A stretch of 15,441 bases of DNA from Candidatus Taylorbacteria bacterium RIFCSPLOWO2_01_FULL_45_15b (GCA_001822655.1 MHRX01000057.1:1-15441); one strand, 5' to 3'. Shown: positions 5,818 to 12,413, numbered from the stretch's first letter. Numbers and translations are program-made. Notes: generated by a model from the letters alone, not told the origin.

Positions 5818-7479
5818 ATGGTGAAGCGCTTTATAGACGTGCTTCATAAAGAGATAAGCGGGCTTCACAGAGCGGCTTATCTTTTGGCTTTTTTCTCCTT
5901 TCTTTCGCAGATACTTGCGCTGGTGCGCGATAGGTTGCTTGCTCATTATTTTGGGGCTGGAACAGTGCTCGACCTCTATTATGCCGCGTTTCGCATACCC
6001 GATTTTTTATTTGTCTCGCTTGGGTCAATGGTATCAATCTCCGTACTTGTGCCTTTTTTTATTGATCGCATGGCCAAAAGCGACAATGATGGTCGCAGGG
6101 TGATTGATGAAGTATTTACCTTTTTTTCGGTGCTCATGGTCGGGGCGGCTGTGTGTACTTATTTTCTTGCTCCGTACATAATTCCGAGGATTTTCTCGGG
6201 TCTTCAGGGGACAGCCGATATGGCTGAACTCATTTCCTACACCCGTCTTCTTCTATGGTCGCCGATACTTCTTGGCGTTTCGAATTTTTTTGCAAGTATT
6301 ACGCAAGCCAGCCGCCGTTTCACTGCATACGCCTTAAGTCCTGTCCTATATAACGCAGGGATTATTTTCGGCATTATAGTTTTATTGCCATATTTTGGAT
6401 TGAGGGGAGTCTTATATGGAGTTATCTTTGGAGCGGTGCTTCATATCGGCTGTCAGATTCCCGTTCTTGCTCGCGACAAATTCATTCCGCGTATTACGCG
6501 GATAGCAAATTATTCAGCTGTTCGATCCATTTTCATCCTGTCAATTCCGAGAACTTTGGCGCTGGCGGCAAGCAATCTAACCGCCCTTGTTCTGATTGCC
6601 ATGGCATCGCACATGGAACAGGGTTCTATCGCCATCTTTAATCTTTCACTCAATCTTCAATCGGTGCCGCTGACTCTTGTTGGCGTCAGTTATTCTATCG
6701 CCGCATTTCCAGCGCTCGCATCTCTCTTTAGCAGTGGAAAGAAGAGTCTTTTTTTAGAAGATATTATTAGCGCATCGAGACACATAATCTTTTGGGCTTT
6801 GCCCATCAGTGTTTTGTTTATCGTGCTTCGCGCTCAAATTGTAAGAACGATTCTAGGATCGGGCGCTTTCAGTTGGGAAGATACCCGATTGACCGCGGCC
6901 GCCCTTGCGCTCTTTGCCATTTCAGCCGTCGCCCAAAGCCTCATACTTCTTTTTGTGCGCGGTTTTTATGCCGCAGGTAAGACGAAGATGCCACTTCTTA
7001 TCAATACATTTTCCTCACTTCTAATTGTCGTTTTGGCGTATCTATTTCTTTTCATTTCGAAATCGTACGCCCCAATCACTGACGCTCTCGAATGGCTACT
7101 CCGGGTCAGCGGAATAGATGGGACCGCTGTTCTTGCACTACCACTTGCATTCACGATCGGGTCGATTGTGAATGCAATCTTACTGTGGGTATCGTTTGAG
7201 CGTGCTTTTGGAAGCATCTTTGGGCGCATCCATCGTATGATTTTTGAGATTTCTCTCGCTTCGATTGTTGTCGGCGCGGTTTCTTACGTCTCGCTCGATA
7301 TCTTTGACGACATTTTCAACATTGATACGGCACTCGGAATTTTTTCTCAAGGTCTGTTTTCGGGAATTTTTGGAATTTTGTTTGGCGTAGTTATTTTACT
7401 GTCTCTTCGCAACCGTGAATTAAGTGATATTTTTACCACTCTTTCAGAGCGGTATAAAAAGATTCCGCCAGCTCTTTGA
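5818..7479 (+). CDS. murJ: Lipid II flippase MurJ (MviN family)
   Basis: 553 residues, slightly longer than the ~510 of E. coli MurJ, with about 14 predicted membrane segments. The N-terminal signature is clear: SQILALVRDRLLAHYFGAG with VRDR at 36-39, then the acidic residue D52 and FRIPD (58-62). MurJ moves lipid-linked peptidoglycan precursor from the inner to the outer face of the cytoplasmic membrane, so the host makes a cell wall. AAGAGA directly precedes the ATG and may be a weak ribosome site. The gene follows the O-antigen ligase-like gene in one operon; both handle polyprenyl-linked glycans. A weak hairpin and T-run follow the stop. Confidence 0.94.
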   Translation: MVKRFIDVLHKEISGLHRAAYLLAFFSFLSQILALVRDRLLAHYFGAGTVLDLYYAAFRIPDFLFVSLGSMVSISVLVPFFIDRMAKSDNDGRRVIDEVFTFFSVLMVGAAVCTYFLAPYIIPRIFSGLQGTADMAELISYTRLLLWSPILLGVSNFFASITQASRRFTAYALSPVLYNAGIIFGIIVLLPYFGLRGVLYGVIFGAVLHIGCQIPVLARDKFIPRITRIANYSAVRSIFILSIPRTLALAASNLTALVLIAMASHMEQGSIAIFNLSLNLQSVPLTLVGVSYSIAAFPALASLFSSGKKSLFLEDIISASRHIIFWALPISVLFIVLRAQIVRTILGSGAFSWEDTRLTAAALALFAISAVAQSLILLFVRGFYAAGKTKMPLLINTFSSLLIVVLAYLFLFISKSYAPITDALEWLLRVSGIDGTAVLALPLAFTIGSIVNAILLWVSFERAFGSIFGRIHRMIFEISLASIVVGAVSYVSLDIFDDIFNIDTALGIFSQGLFSGIFGILFGVVILLSLRNRELSDIFTTLSERYKKIPPAL

Positions 7480-7487
7480 TTATTTTG

Positions 7488-7516
7488 ACAAAATTAGGTT
7501 TTGTGAAGTTTTTTTC
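7488..7516 (+). terminator. Weak terminator-like hairpin after murJ
   Basis: ACAAAA-TTAGG-TTTTGT, then GAAG and a run of T. The stem has only 6 AT-rich pairs, so termination may be partial. Confidence 0.35.
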
Positions 7517-7541
7517 GAGATTTTCCTTTTTGTGATATAGT
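7513..7541 (+). promoter_or_regulatory. Candidate promoter of lepA (extended -10)
   Basis: The extended -10 TGATATAGT (7533-7541) has TTTCGA 17 bases upstream as a weak -35. It predicts a leader of about 180 bases before lepA. Confidence 0.55.
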
Positions 7542-7547
7542 GCGCTA

Positions 7548-7727
7548 GCTTCTTTTTTGGGTGAGAAAATAATTCGCCAGCTGTAATTTTTCAGATATCG
7601 CGCATACTTGTCCCACCAGAAGTTTGTACAAAACTTCTGGTAAGGGGATTGACCACCCTAAAGCAAAATCTCGAAGATTCGATTTGCTCGGGCGTGAAGT
7701 GCCTATTTCAAATCTTTCTGAATAACT
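7548..7727 (+). promoter_or_regulatory. Long structured leader of lepA
   Basis: About 180 bases without a gene. The main structure is ACCAGAAGTTT (from about 7614) pairing with AAACTTCTGGT around GTACA, extended outward by TCCC/GGGA pairs to a total span of about 7610-7648. A second stem, GCAAAATC with GATTTGC (about 7663-7687), holds a TCGA-rich loop. No Shine-Dalgarno precedes the lepA ATG. I recognise no known riboswitch. Confidence 0.45.
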
Positions 7728-9509
7728 ATGAATATTCGTAACTTTTCCATTATCGCCCACATAGATCACGGTAAATCGACTCTGGCTGACAGAATGCTCG
7801 AGATTACAAAGACCGTGCCCGAAAGAAAAATGAAAGAACAAGTTCTCGACAGCATGGAGCTCGAACGTGAGCGCGGAATTACAATAAAGATGCAACCGGT
7901 TAGGATGAATTATTCATACAAAGGAAGTCAGTATGTATTGAATCTCATTGACACGCCCGGACATATTGATTTTTATTATGAAGTTTCGCGGTCCTTGAAG
8001 GCAGTCGAGGGCGCGATCTTACTTGTTGATGCCACGCAGGGTGTGCAGGCGCAGACACTAACCACGCTTGCTATGGCTCGAGAAGCGGGGCTCATCATTA
8101 TCCCCGCTGTTTCAAAGATTGATTCGCCAAATGCCAGAACTGCCGAAATAAAAGCCGAAGTCGCAAAATTACTCGAGTGTCCTATTGAGAGCGTTCTCGA
8201 ATGTTCCGGTAAAACAGGCGAAGGCGTGACGGGTCTTCTTGCTGAAGTAATTGAAAAAATCCCGGCGCCCCGCTCCGAGCAGGACGGCGCGCAGGCGCTT
8301 ATTTTTGATTTCCAATATGACAGCCATCGAGGAGTTATTGTATACGTGCGCATGTTTGGGGGCACGATCGCACGCAATCACAGCCTTGTCTTCAAACAAG
8401 CCCATCGGAAATTTATCGCGCTTGAAGTCGGTATATTTGCTCCCGATGAGAAGGAATCAGAGAATCTGTCTTCTGGGGAGATTGGCTATATTGTGACAGG
8501 GATCAAGGAGCCGGGTATTGCATCTGTCGGAGATACGATAGCGCTCGAAAAAGACCGCATTCCGGCACTGCCCGGGTATATGACGCCGAAGCCTGTGGTA
8601 TGGGCCTCGATCTATCCCGAAAGCCAGGATGAGTTCGATCTTTTGCGCCAGGCACTCGGCCGACTTCGCTTGTCTGATTCATCGCTCGGCTTTGAGGAAG
8701 AGGCCTCGGGGATTTTAGGTCGCGGTTTTCGGTGTGGTTTTTTAGGCATGCTCCACCTTGAAATTATTACCGAGCGTTTGAAGAGAGAATTTCAGCTTGA
8801 TTTGATTGTAACATTGCCGAGTATAAACTATGAAGTTACTACCAAGCGCGGTGAGGTGAAAATGATCTTCACACCTTCACAGTTTCCCGAATTCGGCGAG
8901 ATAATAAAAATTCGCGAACCGTGGGTCAACATAAAATTGATTGCACCCGCTGAATACCTTGGACCCGTCATGCAACTATTATACGATCATGAGGCCGAAG
9001 TGGGGGATTCGGACGTTTTTACGGGAGAGCGTTATCGCGTGGCCGCAAAAATGCCTCTTCGGGAGCTTATGCGCAATTTTTTCGACCGGCTAAAGAGCAT
9101 ATCTTCGGGGTACGGTTCTCTTTCCTATGTTATTGAAGGTATGCGGGACGCGGACGTCGTCAGACTCGATATTATTGTGGCGGATGAATTGGTTCCCGCT
9201 TTCTCAAGAGTGGTATCGCGCAAAAAAGTCGAAATAGAAGCGGAGAAAGCCGTAGAAAGACTCTACAATGTCTTGCCAAGACAGCTCTTTGTCACCAAGA
9301 TTCAAGGACAGGCGCTTGGACGCATAATTTCTTCTCGTACCTTATCGGCGTTACGAAAAGATGTGACTGGATATTTATATGGCGGAGATATAACAAGAAA
9401 GATGAAACTCTTGGAAAAACAGAAAAGAGGAAAAAAGAAAATGAAAGCCCGTGGCAAAGTTGAAATTGATCACGAGGTTTTTCTCAAAATGATGAGGAAC
9501 GAAGACTAG
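7728..9509 (+). CDS. lepA: Elongation factor 4 (LepA), ribosome back-translocase GTPase
   Basis: 593 residues, the normal full length. The order is G1 AHIDHGKST (10-18), switch I ERERGITIK (46-54), G3 DTPGH (75-79), domain II, the EF-G-like domains III and V, and the LepA-specific C-terminal domain with YGGDITRKMKLLEKQKRGKKKMK near the end (quoted in part: YGGDITRKMK). It binds the ribosome at the membrane-proximal or stalled state and uses GTP. Two G motifs depart from the usual form: G4 reads SKID (129-132) instead of NKID, and G5 reads SGK (160-162) instead of SAK. The serine codon TCA differs from AAC/AAT by at least two bases, so a single read error is unlikely. The gene has its own promoter and leader. 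Confidence 0.97.
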   Translation: MNIRNFSIIAHIDHGKSTLADRMLEITKTVPERKMKEQVLDSMELERERGITIKMQPVRMNYSYKGSQYVLNLIDTPGHIDFYYEVSRSLKAVEGAILLVDATQGVQAQTLTTLAMAREAGLIIIPAVSKIDSPNARTAEIKAEVAKLLECPIESVLECSGKTGEGVTGLLAEVIEKIPAPRSEQDGAQALIFDFQYDSHRGVIVYVRMFGGTIARNHSLVFKQAHRKFIALEVGIFAPDEKESENLSSGEIGYIVTGIKEPGIASVGDTIALEKDRIPALPGYMTPKPVVWASIYPESQDEFDLLRQALGRLRLSDSSLGFEEEASGILGRGFRCGFLGMLHLEIITERLKREFQLDLIVTLPSINYEVTTKRGEVKMIFTPSQFPEFGEIIKIREPWVNIKLIAPAEYLGPVMQLLYDHEAEVGDSDVFTGERYRVAAKMPLRELMRNFFDRLKSISSGYGSLSYVIEGMRDADVVRLDIIVADELVPAFSRVVSRKKVEIEAEKAVERLYNVLPRQLFVTKIQGQALGRIISSRTLSALRKDVTGYLYGGDITRKMKLLEKQKRGKKKMKARGKVEIDHEVFLKMMRNED

Positions 9510-9517
9510 CGGTCTTC

Positions 9518-9625
9518 TTAAAGGAGGACGGCGAAATTTAATATGATCATGCTCAATATTACGAGCACCGATATAATTACTGTAAATATCTTCAATATTT
9601 TCTTTCCACGTTGGGAGAAAAGCAT
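9518..9625 (-). CDS. Tiny single-span membrane peptide (35 aa)
   Basis: Short minus-strand gene converging on lepA. The peptide begins MLFSQRGKKILKIFTVIISV and continues with a hydrophobic stretch LVILSMIILNFAVLL: a short basic head, then one membrane span, so it should sit with the N-terminus inside. The stop TAA is read from 9520-9518, 9 bases beyond the lepA stop. A well-placed minus-strand promoter (9651-9678) puts the transcript start about 19 bases before the ATG, which argues that the gene is real. There is no Shine-Dalgarno. The AAAGGAGG visible on the plus strand here is only the complement of its last codons. I cannot name a family. Its length makes chance a serious alternative. Confidence 0.55.
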   Translation of the reverse strand: MLFSQRGKKILKIFTVIISVLVILSMIILNFAVLL

Positions 9626-9650
9626 AGGCGGTTTATTAAATGTTACAATC

Positions 9651-9678
9651 AGTATACGCGGTTTTAGTTAATTGTCTA
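9651..9678 (-). promoter_or_regulatory. Promoter of the 35-aa membrane peptide
   Basis: On the minus strand: TAGACA (9678-9673), a 16-base spacer and TATACT (9656-9651). Five of six bases match in each box. The -35 overlaps the outer end of the large inverted repeat 9677-9898. Confidence 0.55.
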
Positions 9679-9898
9679 AGAGCCTATCTCCAATCTAACC
9701 GCAGTTTAAGAAGCAAATCCCTGGCTTGCCTGCTCGAACATCCAAAATTCTGCTGAAAATTGCATATTTTTCGTCAGCGTATCTCGATATGCTTCCTCAA
9801 AATCTGCAATTTTTGCACCGTCTACAGGTGTCGACAATATCCCTGTCGACCGAATTTTGGACGTTCGAGCTAGGCATTAGATTGGAGATAGACTCTAA
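9677..9898. repeat. ~222-bp imperfect inverted repeat with nested arms (MITE-like or structured RNA)
   Basis: The terminal arms 9677-9698 and 9877-9898 are complementary at 20 of 22 positions (core TCTCCAATCTAA). A second nested pair, GCTCGAACATCCAAAATTC (from about 9731) with GAATTTTGGACGTTCGAGC (9853-9871), differs at one base. The centre holds a further stem, AAAATTGCA with TGCAATTTTT, and GTCGAC repeats. It begins 52 bases after the start codon of the minus-strand peptide and ends 12 bases before the ftsB-like start. It contains no credible protein. Confidence 0.8.
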
Positions 9899-9909
9899 GT
9901 CTAGAATGC

Positions 9910-10290
9910 ATGCATGAATTTCAATCGAAAAAAATAAGGCGACCCTTTTTTTACTCAAATGTATTTTTCGCAATCGTTGTAATTTTGGGTGCTGTGTTGA
10001 TTCGGGGGTTGTGGGGCGTTTATCATAAATATACGATAGCCAATTCTCGTTTCGAAGAGGCCTTTCAGCATCAACAGGCATTGGTTGAGAGCTATGATAA
10101 ATTAGAAAGGGAAGTGGCGCGTCTTGAAACCCCTGAAGGTGTCGAAGCTGAGATCCGCACGAATTTCAGAATGGCAAAGGAAAACGAAAAACTAATAGTA
10201 GTCGTGGAAGACGGAATTTCGAAAGAGGAAGCTGACAAACCCGCTCCGTCAATTTGGCAAAAAATAAGAGGATGGATCGGGTTGGATTGA
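9910..10290 (+). CDS. Septum formation initiator, FtsB/DivIC family
   Basis: 126 residues. A basic N-terminal tail is followed by one membrane span (about 14-36, FFYSNVFFAIVVILGAVLI), then a coiled coil (about 42-75). A DivIC-type segment, ETPEGVEAEIRTNF and KENEKLIVVVE, covers about 73-100, and a short tail follows. FtsB/DivIC proteins join the FtsL-FtsQ sub-complex that activates septal peptidoglycan synthesis at mid-cell. The overlapping ATG at 9906 ends after three codons, and a TAG at 9889-9891 closes the frame upstream, so 9910 is the only ATG that fits. No Shine-Dalgarno. The start lies just beyond the inverted repeat, so its promoter must be within or beyond that repeat. Confidence 0.85.
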   Translation: MHEFQSKKIRRPFFYSNVFFAIVVILGAVLIRGLWGVYHKYTIANSRFEEAFQHQQALVESYDKLEREVARLETPEGVEAEIRTNFRMAKENEKLIVVVEDGISKEEADKPAPSIWQKIRGWIGLD

Positions 10291-10327
10291 TGGAGGGGTC
10301 TTTCCTGTATACAATTTCAAATGTTTT

Positions 10328-10366
10328 GCGGGTATGGTCTAGTGGCAGAATGTGAATTCTTCCAAA
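10328..10366 (+). pseudogene. 5' half of a tRNA-Gly(UCC)-like gene
   Basis: The acceptor strand GCGGGTA, a Gly-type D-arm (GTCTAGTGGCAGAAT) and an anticodon loop CTTCCAA giving UCC are present. The sequence then breaks off with no T-arm. The complementary acceptor strand TACCCGC and T-arm appear at 10673-10705, with CCAAA on both sides of the break (10362-10366 and 10668-10672). One extra base lies between D-arm and anticodon stem, and the D-stem has a mismatch, consistent with decay. Confidence 0.65.
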
Positions 10367-10384
10367 AATTAACGAGATTTAGAG

Positions 10385-10390
10385 TATAAT
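10385..10390 (+). promoter_or_regulatory. -10 box of tRNA-Gly(CCC)
   Basis: A perfect TATAAT 23 bases before the tRNA. TTCCAA (10360-10365), inside the tRNA fragment, is a possible -35 with a long 19-base spacer. Confidence 0.5.
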
Positions 10391-10413
10391 TTTTGAGAAT
10401 CCTAAAAGATTTT

Positions 10414-10484
10414 GCGGAATTAGTTTAGTGGCAAAACGTGTGCTTCCCAAGCATAAAATACGAGTTCGATTCTCGTATTCCGCA
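10414..10484 (+). tRNA. tRNA-Gly (anticodon CCC)
   Basis: A complete 71-nt cloverleaf: acceptor GCGGAAT/ATTCCGC, D-stem GTTT/AAAC, anticodon stem TGTGC/GCATA with loop TTCCCAA, T-arm ACGAG-TTCGATT-CTCGT, discriminator A. CCA is not encoded (CCG follows). It reads GGG. Confidence 0.95.
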
Positions 10485-10626
10485 CCGAGGAACGAGGGAG
10501 GAATAAGAAAGCCGACTGCTCGGCTTTCGTCGAGAATCGAACAGCGGAGTCATGTTTTTTCAGAAGAAAAAACAGACGAGCTGGTGCCCAGACCAAAACT
10601 AGTGTCGACGAGTTTTGAGTCGCGGG
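10485..10626. mobile_element. tRNA-linked element Gly-A
   Basis: It sits between the end of tRNA-Gly(CCC) and an exact 18-bp direct copy of its 3' end (10467-10484 and 10627-10644; period 160). Inside, in order: inverted acceptor GGAATA (10500-10505); a 9-bp hairpin GAAAGCCGA-CTGC-TCGGCTTTC (10507-10528); inverted T-arm CGAGAATCGAAC (10531-10542), exactly complementary to 10464-10475; a core to 10591 with a poly-T/poly-A hairpin and GAGCTGGTGCCCAG. No coding capacity. The core is closely related to that of element Gly-B. Confidence 0.75.
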
Positions 10627-10644
10627 CGATTCTCGTATTCCGCA
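10627..10644. repeat. Direct copy of the tRNA-Gly(CCC) 3' end
   Basis: Identical over 18 bases to 10467-10484, from the T-loop to the discriminator base. Confidence 0.95.
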
Positions 10645-10672
10645 TAAATAAAGCAAAATCTGTAGGGCCAAA

Positions 10673-10705
10673 GTTGAGACGCGAGTTCGATTCTCGCTAC
10701 CCGCA
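10673..10705 (+). pseudogene. 3' half of the tRNA-Gly(UCC)-like gene
   Basis: It holds the distal anticodon stem remnant, T-arm GCGAG-TTCGATT-CTCGC, acceptor strand TACCCGC and A73. The acceptor strand pairs perfectly with GCGGGTA at 10328-10334, 340 bases upstream. Joined at CCAAA, the halves make a 72-nt tRNA with a G-G mismatch in the anticodon stem. Confidence 0.65.
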
Positions 10706-10861
10706 TAAAAAAGAGCGAAGCGATTGTTTTTATGCGGGTAGAGTACGCAAACTGCTTTGCGTGTGTCGAGAATCGAACGGCGGAGCTATGTTTTTTCAGT
10801 AAAAAAACGAGTGAGCCGGTGCCCAGCCAGCGGAGCTCGACGGAGCGACGAGAGGCGCGGG
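10706..10861. mobile_element. tRNA-linked element Gly-B
   Basis: Bounded by an exact 25-bp direct repeat of a tRNA-Gly 3' end and its flank (10688-10712 and 10862-10886; period 174). Inside: inverted acceptor plus flank (10727-10741), perfectly complementary over 15 bases to 10697-10711; hairpin ACGCAAA-CTGC-TTTGCGT (10745-10762); inverted T-arm CGAGAATCGAAC (10767-10778); a core to 10826 that follows element Gly-A almost base for base (GCGGAG, ATGTTTTTTCAG, GGTGCCCAG). The same architecture behind a different tRNA end shows a repeated unit. No coding capacity. Confidence 0.75.
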
Positions 10862-10886
10862 CGATTCTCGCTACCCGCATAAAAAA
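10862..10886. repeat. Direct copy of the tRNA-Gly(UCC) 3' end plus flank
   Basis: Identical over 25 bases to 10688-10712. Confidence 0.95.
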
Positions 10887-10916
10887 AGCAGGGCAGGTAT
10901 TTCATGGAGAACAAAA

Positions 10917-10945
10917 TTGACTTATCTCGTGCATCCTTGTATATT
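10917..10945 (+). promoter_or_regulatory. Promoter of the asparaginase gene
   Basis: TTGACT (10917-10922), a 17-base spacer and TATATT (10940-10945): the best promoter in the window. The leader is about 45 bases. Confidence 0.7.
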
Positions 10946-10995
10946 TTCTTTGGCATTGATGCAGATCTTCACAATCATCAGCGATGGGAGAAACA

Positions 10996-12051
10996 ATGAA
11001 AAGTTACGTACTCAACACTGGCGGCACGTTGGGAATGGTGGGAAAGCCTCTTCGACCAGCAAAATCAGCAGCGGAACTCCTGGAAGGAATAAATGTCCCA
11101 ACGGGCATTGAACTTACCTTGGAAGATTTTCCTTTGCGGGAAGACTCGACAAATATCATGCATGGCGACCGTTTGAAAATGGGAGAGTTGATGGCGGGTG
11201 TTTACGAAGACCACGACAGCTTCATTTTTCTTCATGGCACTGACTCGCTTGCTGAAACGTGCGCGTTTATTTCCATGTTATTCAAGCTTTCCTTGCAGAA
11301 ACCCTTGTTTGTTATTGGGGCGCAAATGAGCAAGGACGAAAGTGGAACAGACGTTCCCATGCAAATTGCAAATACTCTTCGTGTCGCCGGTTCTTTTGTT
11401 CGTAACGACATTGTGGGAGTTTTTAACGTCTGCTTGGGCGATGTCTTGGATGGTGCGCGAGTTCGCAAACGCCGGGATTCCGATTTTTCCGCATTCTATA
11501 CACCAGGGATTCATCCGGTAGCTCAATCGTGGCCTCATGTGTTTATCCAGCAAGGTGCGCGACGAAAGGACGGTGTCTTAGCAGTGCAGGGATTGCACCT
11601 CGATTCTCGATTCGAACAACAAGTCGCGACCCTGTCGGTTTCCGCAGATAATCCTCCGTACATACTATTGGATATGGTGAAAGCAGGAAGAATCCGCGGT
11701 GTAATTCTCGAGGGTAAGGGAGCGGGGAATATCCCCGACCGTCTTTGGGAATTTGGCGAAGACGGCTCCTATTCTTGGATTGATGCTGTCCAGCGAGCGA
11801 CGGAGAAGGGAATCCATGTCGGAATTCTTTCGCCGTTTGAAGATGGTCGAGTAAATCTCGAGCGATATGAACTCGGTCAAAAAGTAAAAAAAGCCGGAGC
11901 AATCAGCCTCGAAAGCTTGACCCCAGCAATGGCCGACGTAAAATTCCGCCAAGCAATCGCGATGCATCCCCGACATCCGGCGCGCATTCAGCAGTTTGTC
12001 TCGACAAATATTTTGGGTGAGCTGTTGCCTGGATTCGAAGATGAACGCTAA
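10996..12051 (+). CDS. Type I L-asparaginase family amidohydrolase
   Basis: 351 residues from the ATG at 10996, which I prefer over the in-frame ATG at 10984 because GGGAG (10986-10990) stands 5 bases before it. The first catalytic threonine lies in NTGGT (T8-T11); substrate contacts are in DSTN (50-53), and the second catalytic set is HGTDS (80-84, with T82 and D83). GARVRKRRDSDFSAFYTPG fits the region with the catalytic lysine. LEGKGAGNIPD resembles the C-terminal domain pattern of AnsA. It should hydrolyse asparagine to aspartate and ammonia in the cytoplasm; no signal peptide is seen. The related GatD amidotransferase subunit is less likely because no GatE-like gene is adjacent. It is a single-gene unit with its own promoter and terminator. 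Confidence 0.88.
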   Translation: MKSYVLNTGGTLGMVGKPLRPAKSAAELLEGINVPTGIELTLEDFPLREDSTNIMHGDRLKMGELMAGVYEDHDSFIFLHGTDSLAETCAFISMLFKLSLQKPLFVIGAQMSKDESGTDVPMQIANTLRVAGSFVRNDIVGVFNVCLGDVLDGARVRKRRDSDFSAFYTPGIHPVAQSWPHVFIQQGARRKDGVLAVQGLHLDSRFEQQVATLSVSADNPPYILLDMVKAGRIRGVILEGKGAGNIPDRLWEFGEDGSYSWIDAVQRATEKGIHVGILSPFEDGRVNLERYELGQKVKKAGAISLESLTPAMADVKFRQAIAMHPRHPARIQQFVSTNILGELLPGFEDER

Positions 12052-12067
12052 TCACTACGAATAAGGT

Positions 12068-12097
12068 CTGGCCAGAGAAGTCTGAGCCAGTTTTTTT
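12068..12097 (+). terminator. Terminator of the asparaginase gene
   Basis: CTGGCCAGA-GAAG-TCTG(A)GCCAG, one bulged base, then seven T. Confidence 0.85.
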
Positions 12098-12143
12098 AAT
12101 TTACCAGTATCCGTTTACTTAAAATTTGCTTTCAAAGTATTTC

Positions 12144-12152
12144 TGCTATAAT
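12144..12152 (+). promoter_or_regulatory. Extended -10 promoter of the glutaredoxin gene
   Basis: TGCTATAAT: a consensus -10 with a TG extension, 22 bases before the ATG. A weak TTTGCT lies 16 bases upstream of TATAAT. Confidence 0.65.
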
Positions 12153-12174
12153 AATAGTCCCTTAAAATTTATAT

Positions 12175-12411
12175 ATGAAAACAGTTACAATATTTACGAC
12201 CCCCACATGCACGTATTGCCATCAGGCAAAGGAGTTTTTTAAGGCAAATGGCGTACAATATATCGAGCATAATGTTGCATCCGACCTCAACGCTCGAAAA
12301 GAGATGGTGGAAAAGAGCGGACAGCTAGGAGTGCCGGTAATTTTTGTTGACGATCAAGTCATAATTGGCTATGACAAGGCAACCTTGTCATCACTTCTTC
12401 TCAAGAAATAA
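12175..12411 (+). CDS. Glutaredoxin-like thiol-disulfide oxidoreductase
   Basis: 78 residues, the size of the NrdH/mini-glutaredoxin group. The redox motif is CTYC (C12-C15) after the first strand. The cis-proline loop is GVPVIF (P54), and GYD (65-67) is the usual third motif. It reduces disulfides, for instance in ribonucleotide reductase or peroxiredoxins; the electron donor cannot be told from sequence. The leader is short and AT-rich with no Shine-Dalgarno. Near the 3' end the coding sequence forms TGACAAGG-CAA-CCTTGTCA (12372-12390), an 8-bp triloop hairpin inside the gene. A terminator follows immediately. Confidence 0.93.
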   Translation: MKTVTIFTTPTCTYCHQAKEFFKANGVQYIEHNVASDLNARKEMVEKSGQLGVPVIFVDDQVIIGYDKATLSSLLLKK

Positions 12412-12413
12412 TC

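Noticed and set aside
9521..9671. AAGGAGG followed by a 42-codon plus-strand frame after lepA
   Set aside because: The AAGGAGG is the complement of the last codons of the minus-strand membrane peptide, and its spacing to the ATG (15 bases) is too long. The minus-strand reading has a promoter and a membrane span.
9902..9907. TAGAAT as -10 box for the ftsB-like gene
   Set aside because: It would place the transcript start inside the coding region, and no -35 fits at the usual spacing.
10420..10880. Minus-strand open frames with peptides such as MRVARIELASQ over the Gly tRNA region
   Set aside because: They are antisense translations of tRNA and of the tRNA-linked elements. Their similarity to each other comes from the repeated DNA, not from protein selection.
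10984..10995. Upstream ATG of the asparaginase gene
   Set aside because: GGGAG stands 5 bases before the second ATG (10996), and the family normally begins just before the TGGT motif.
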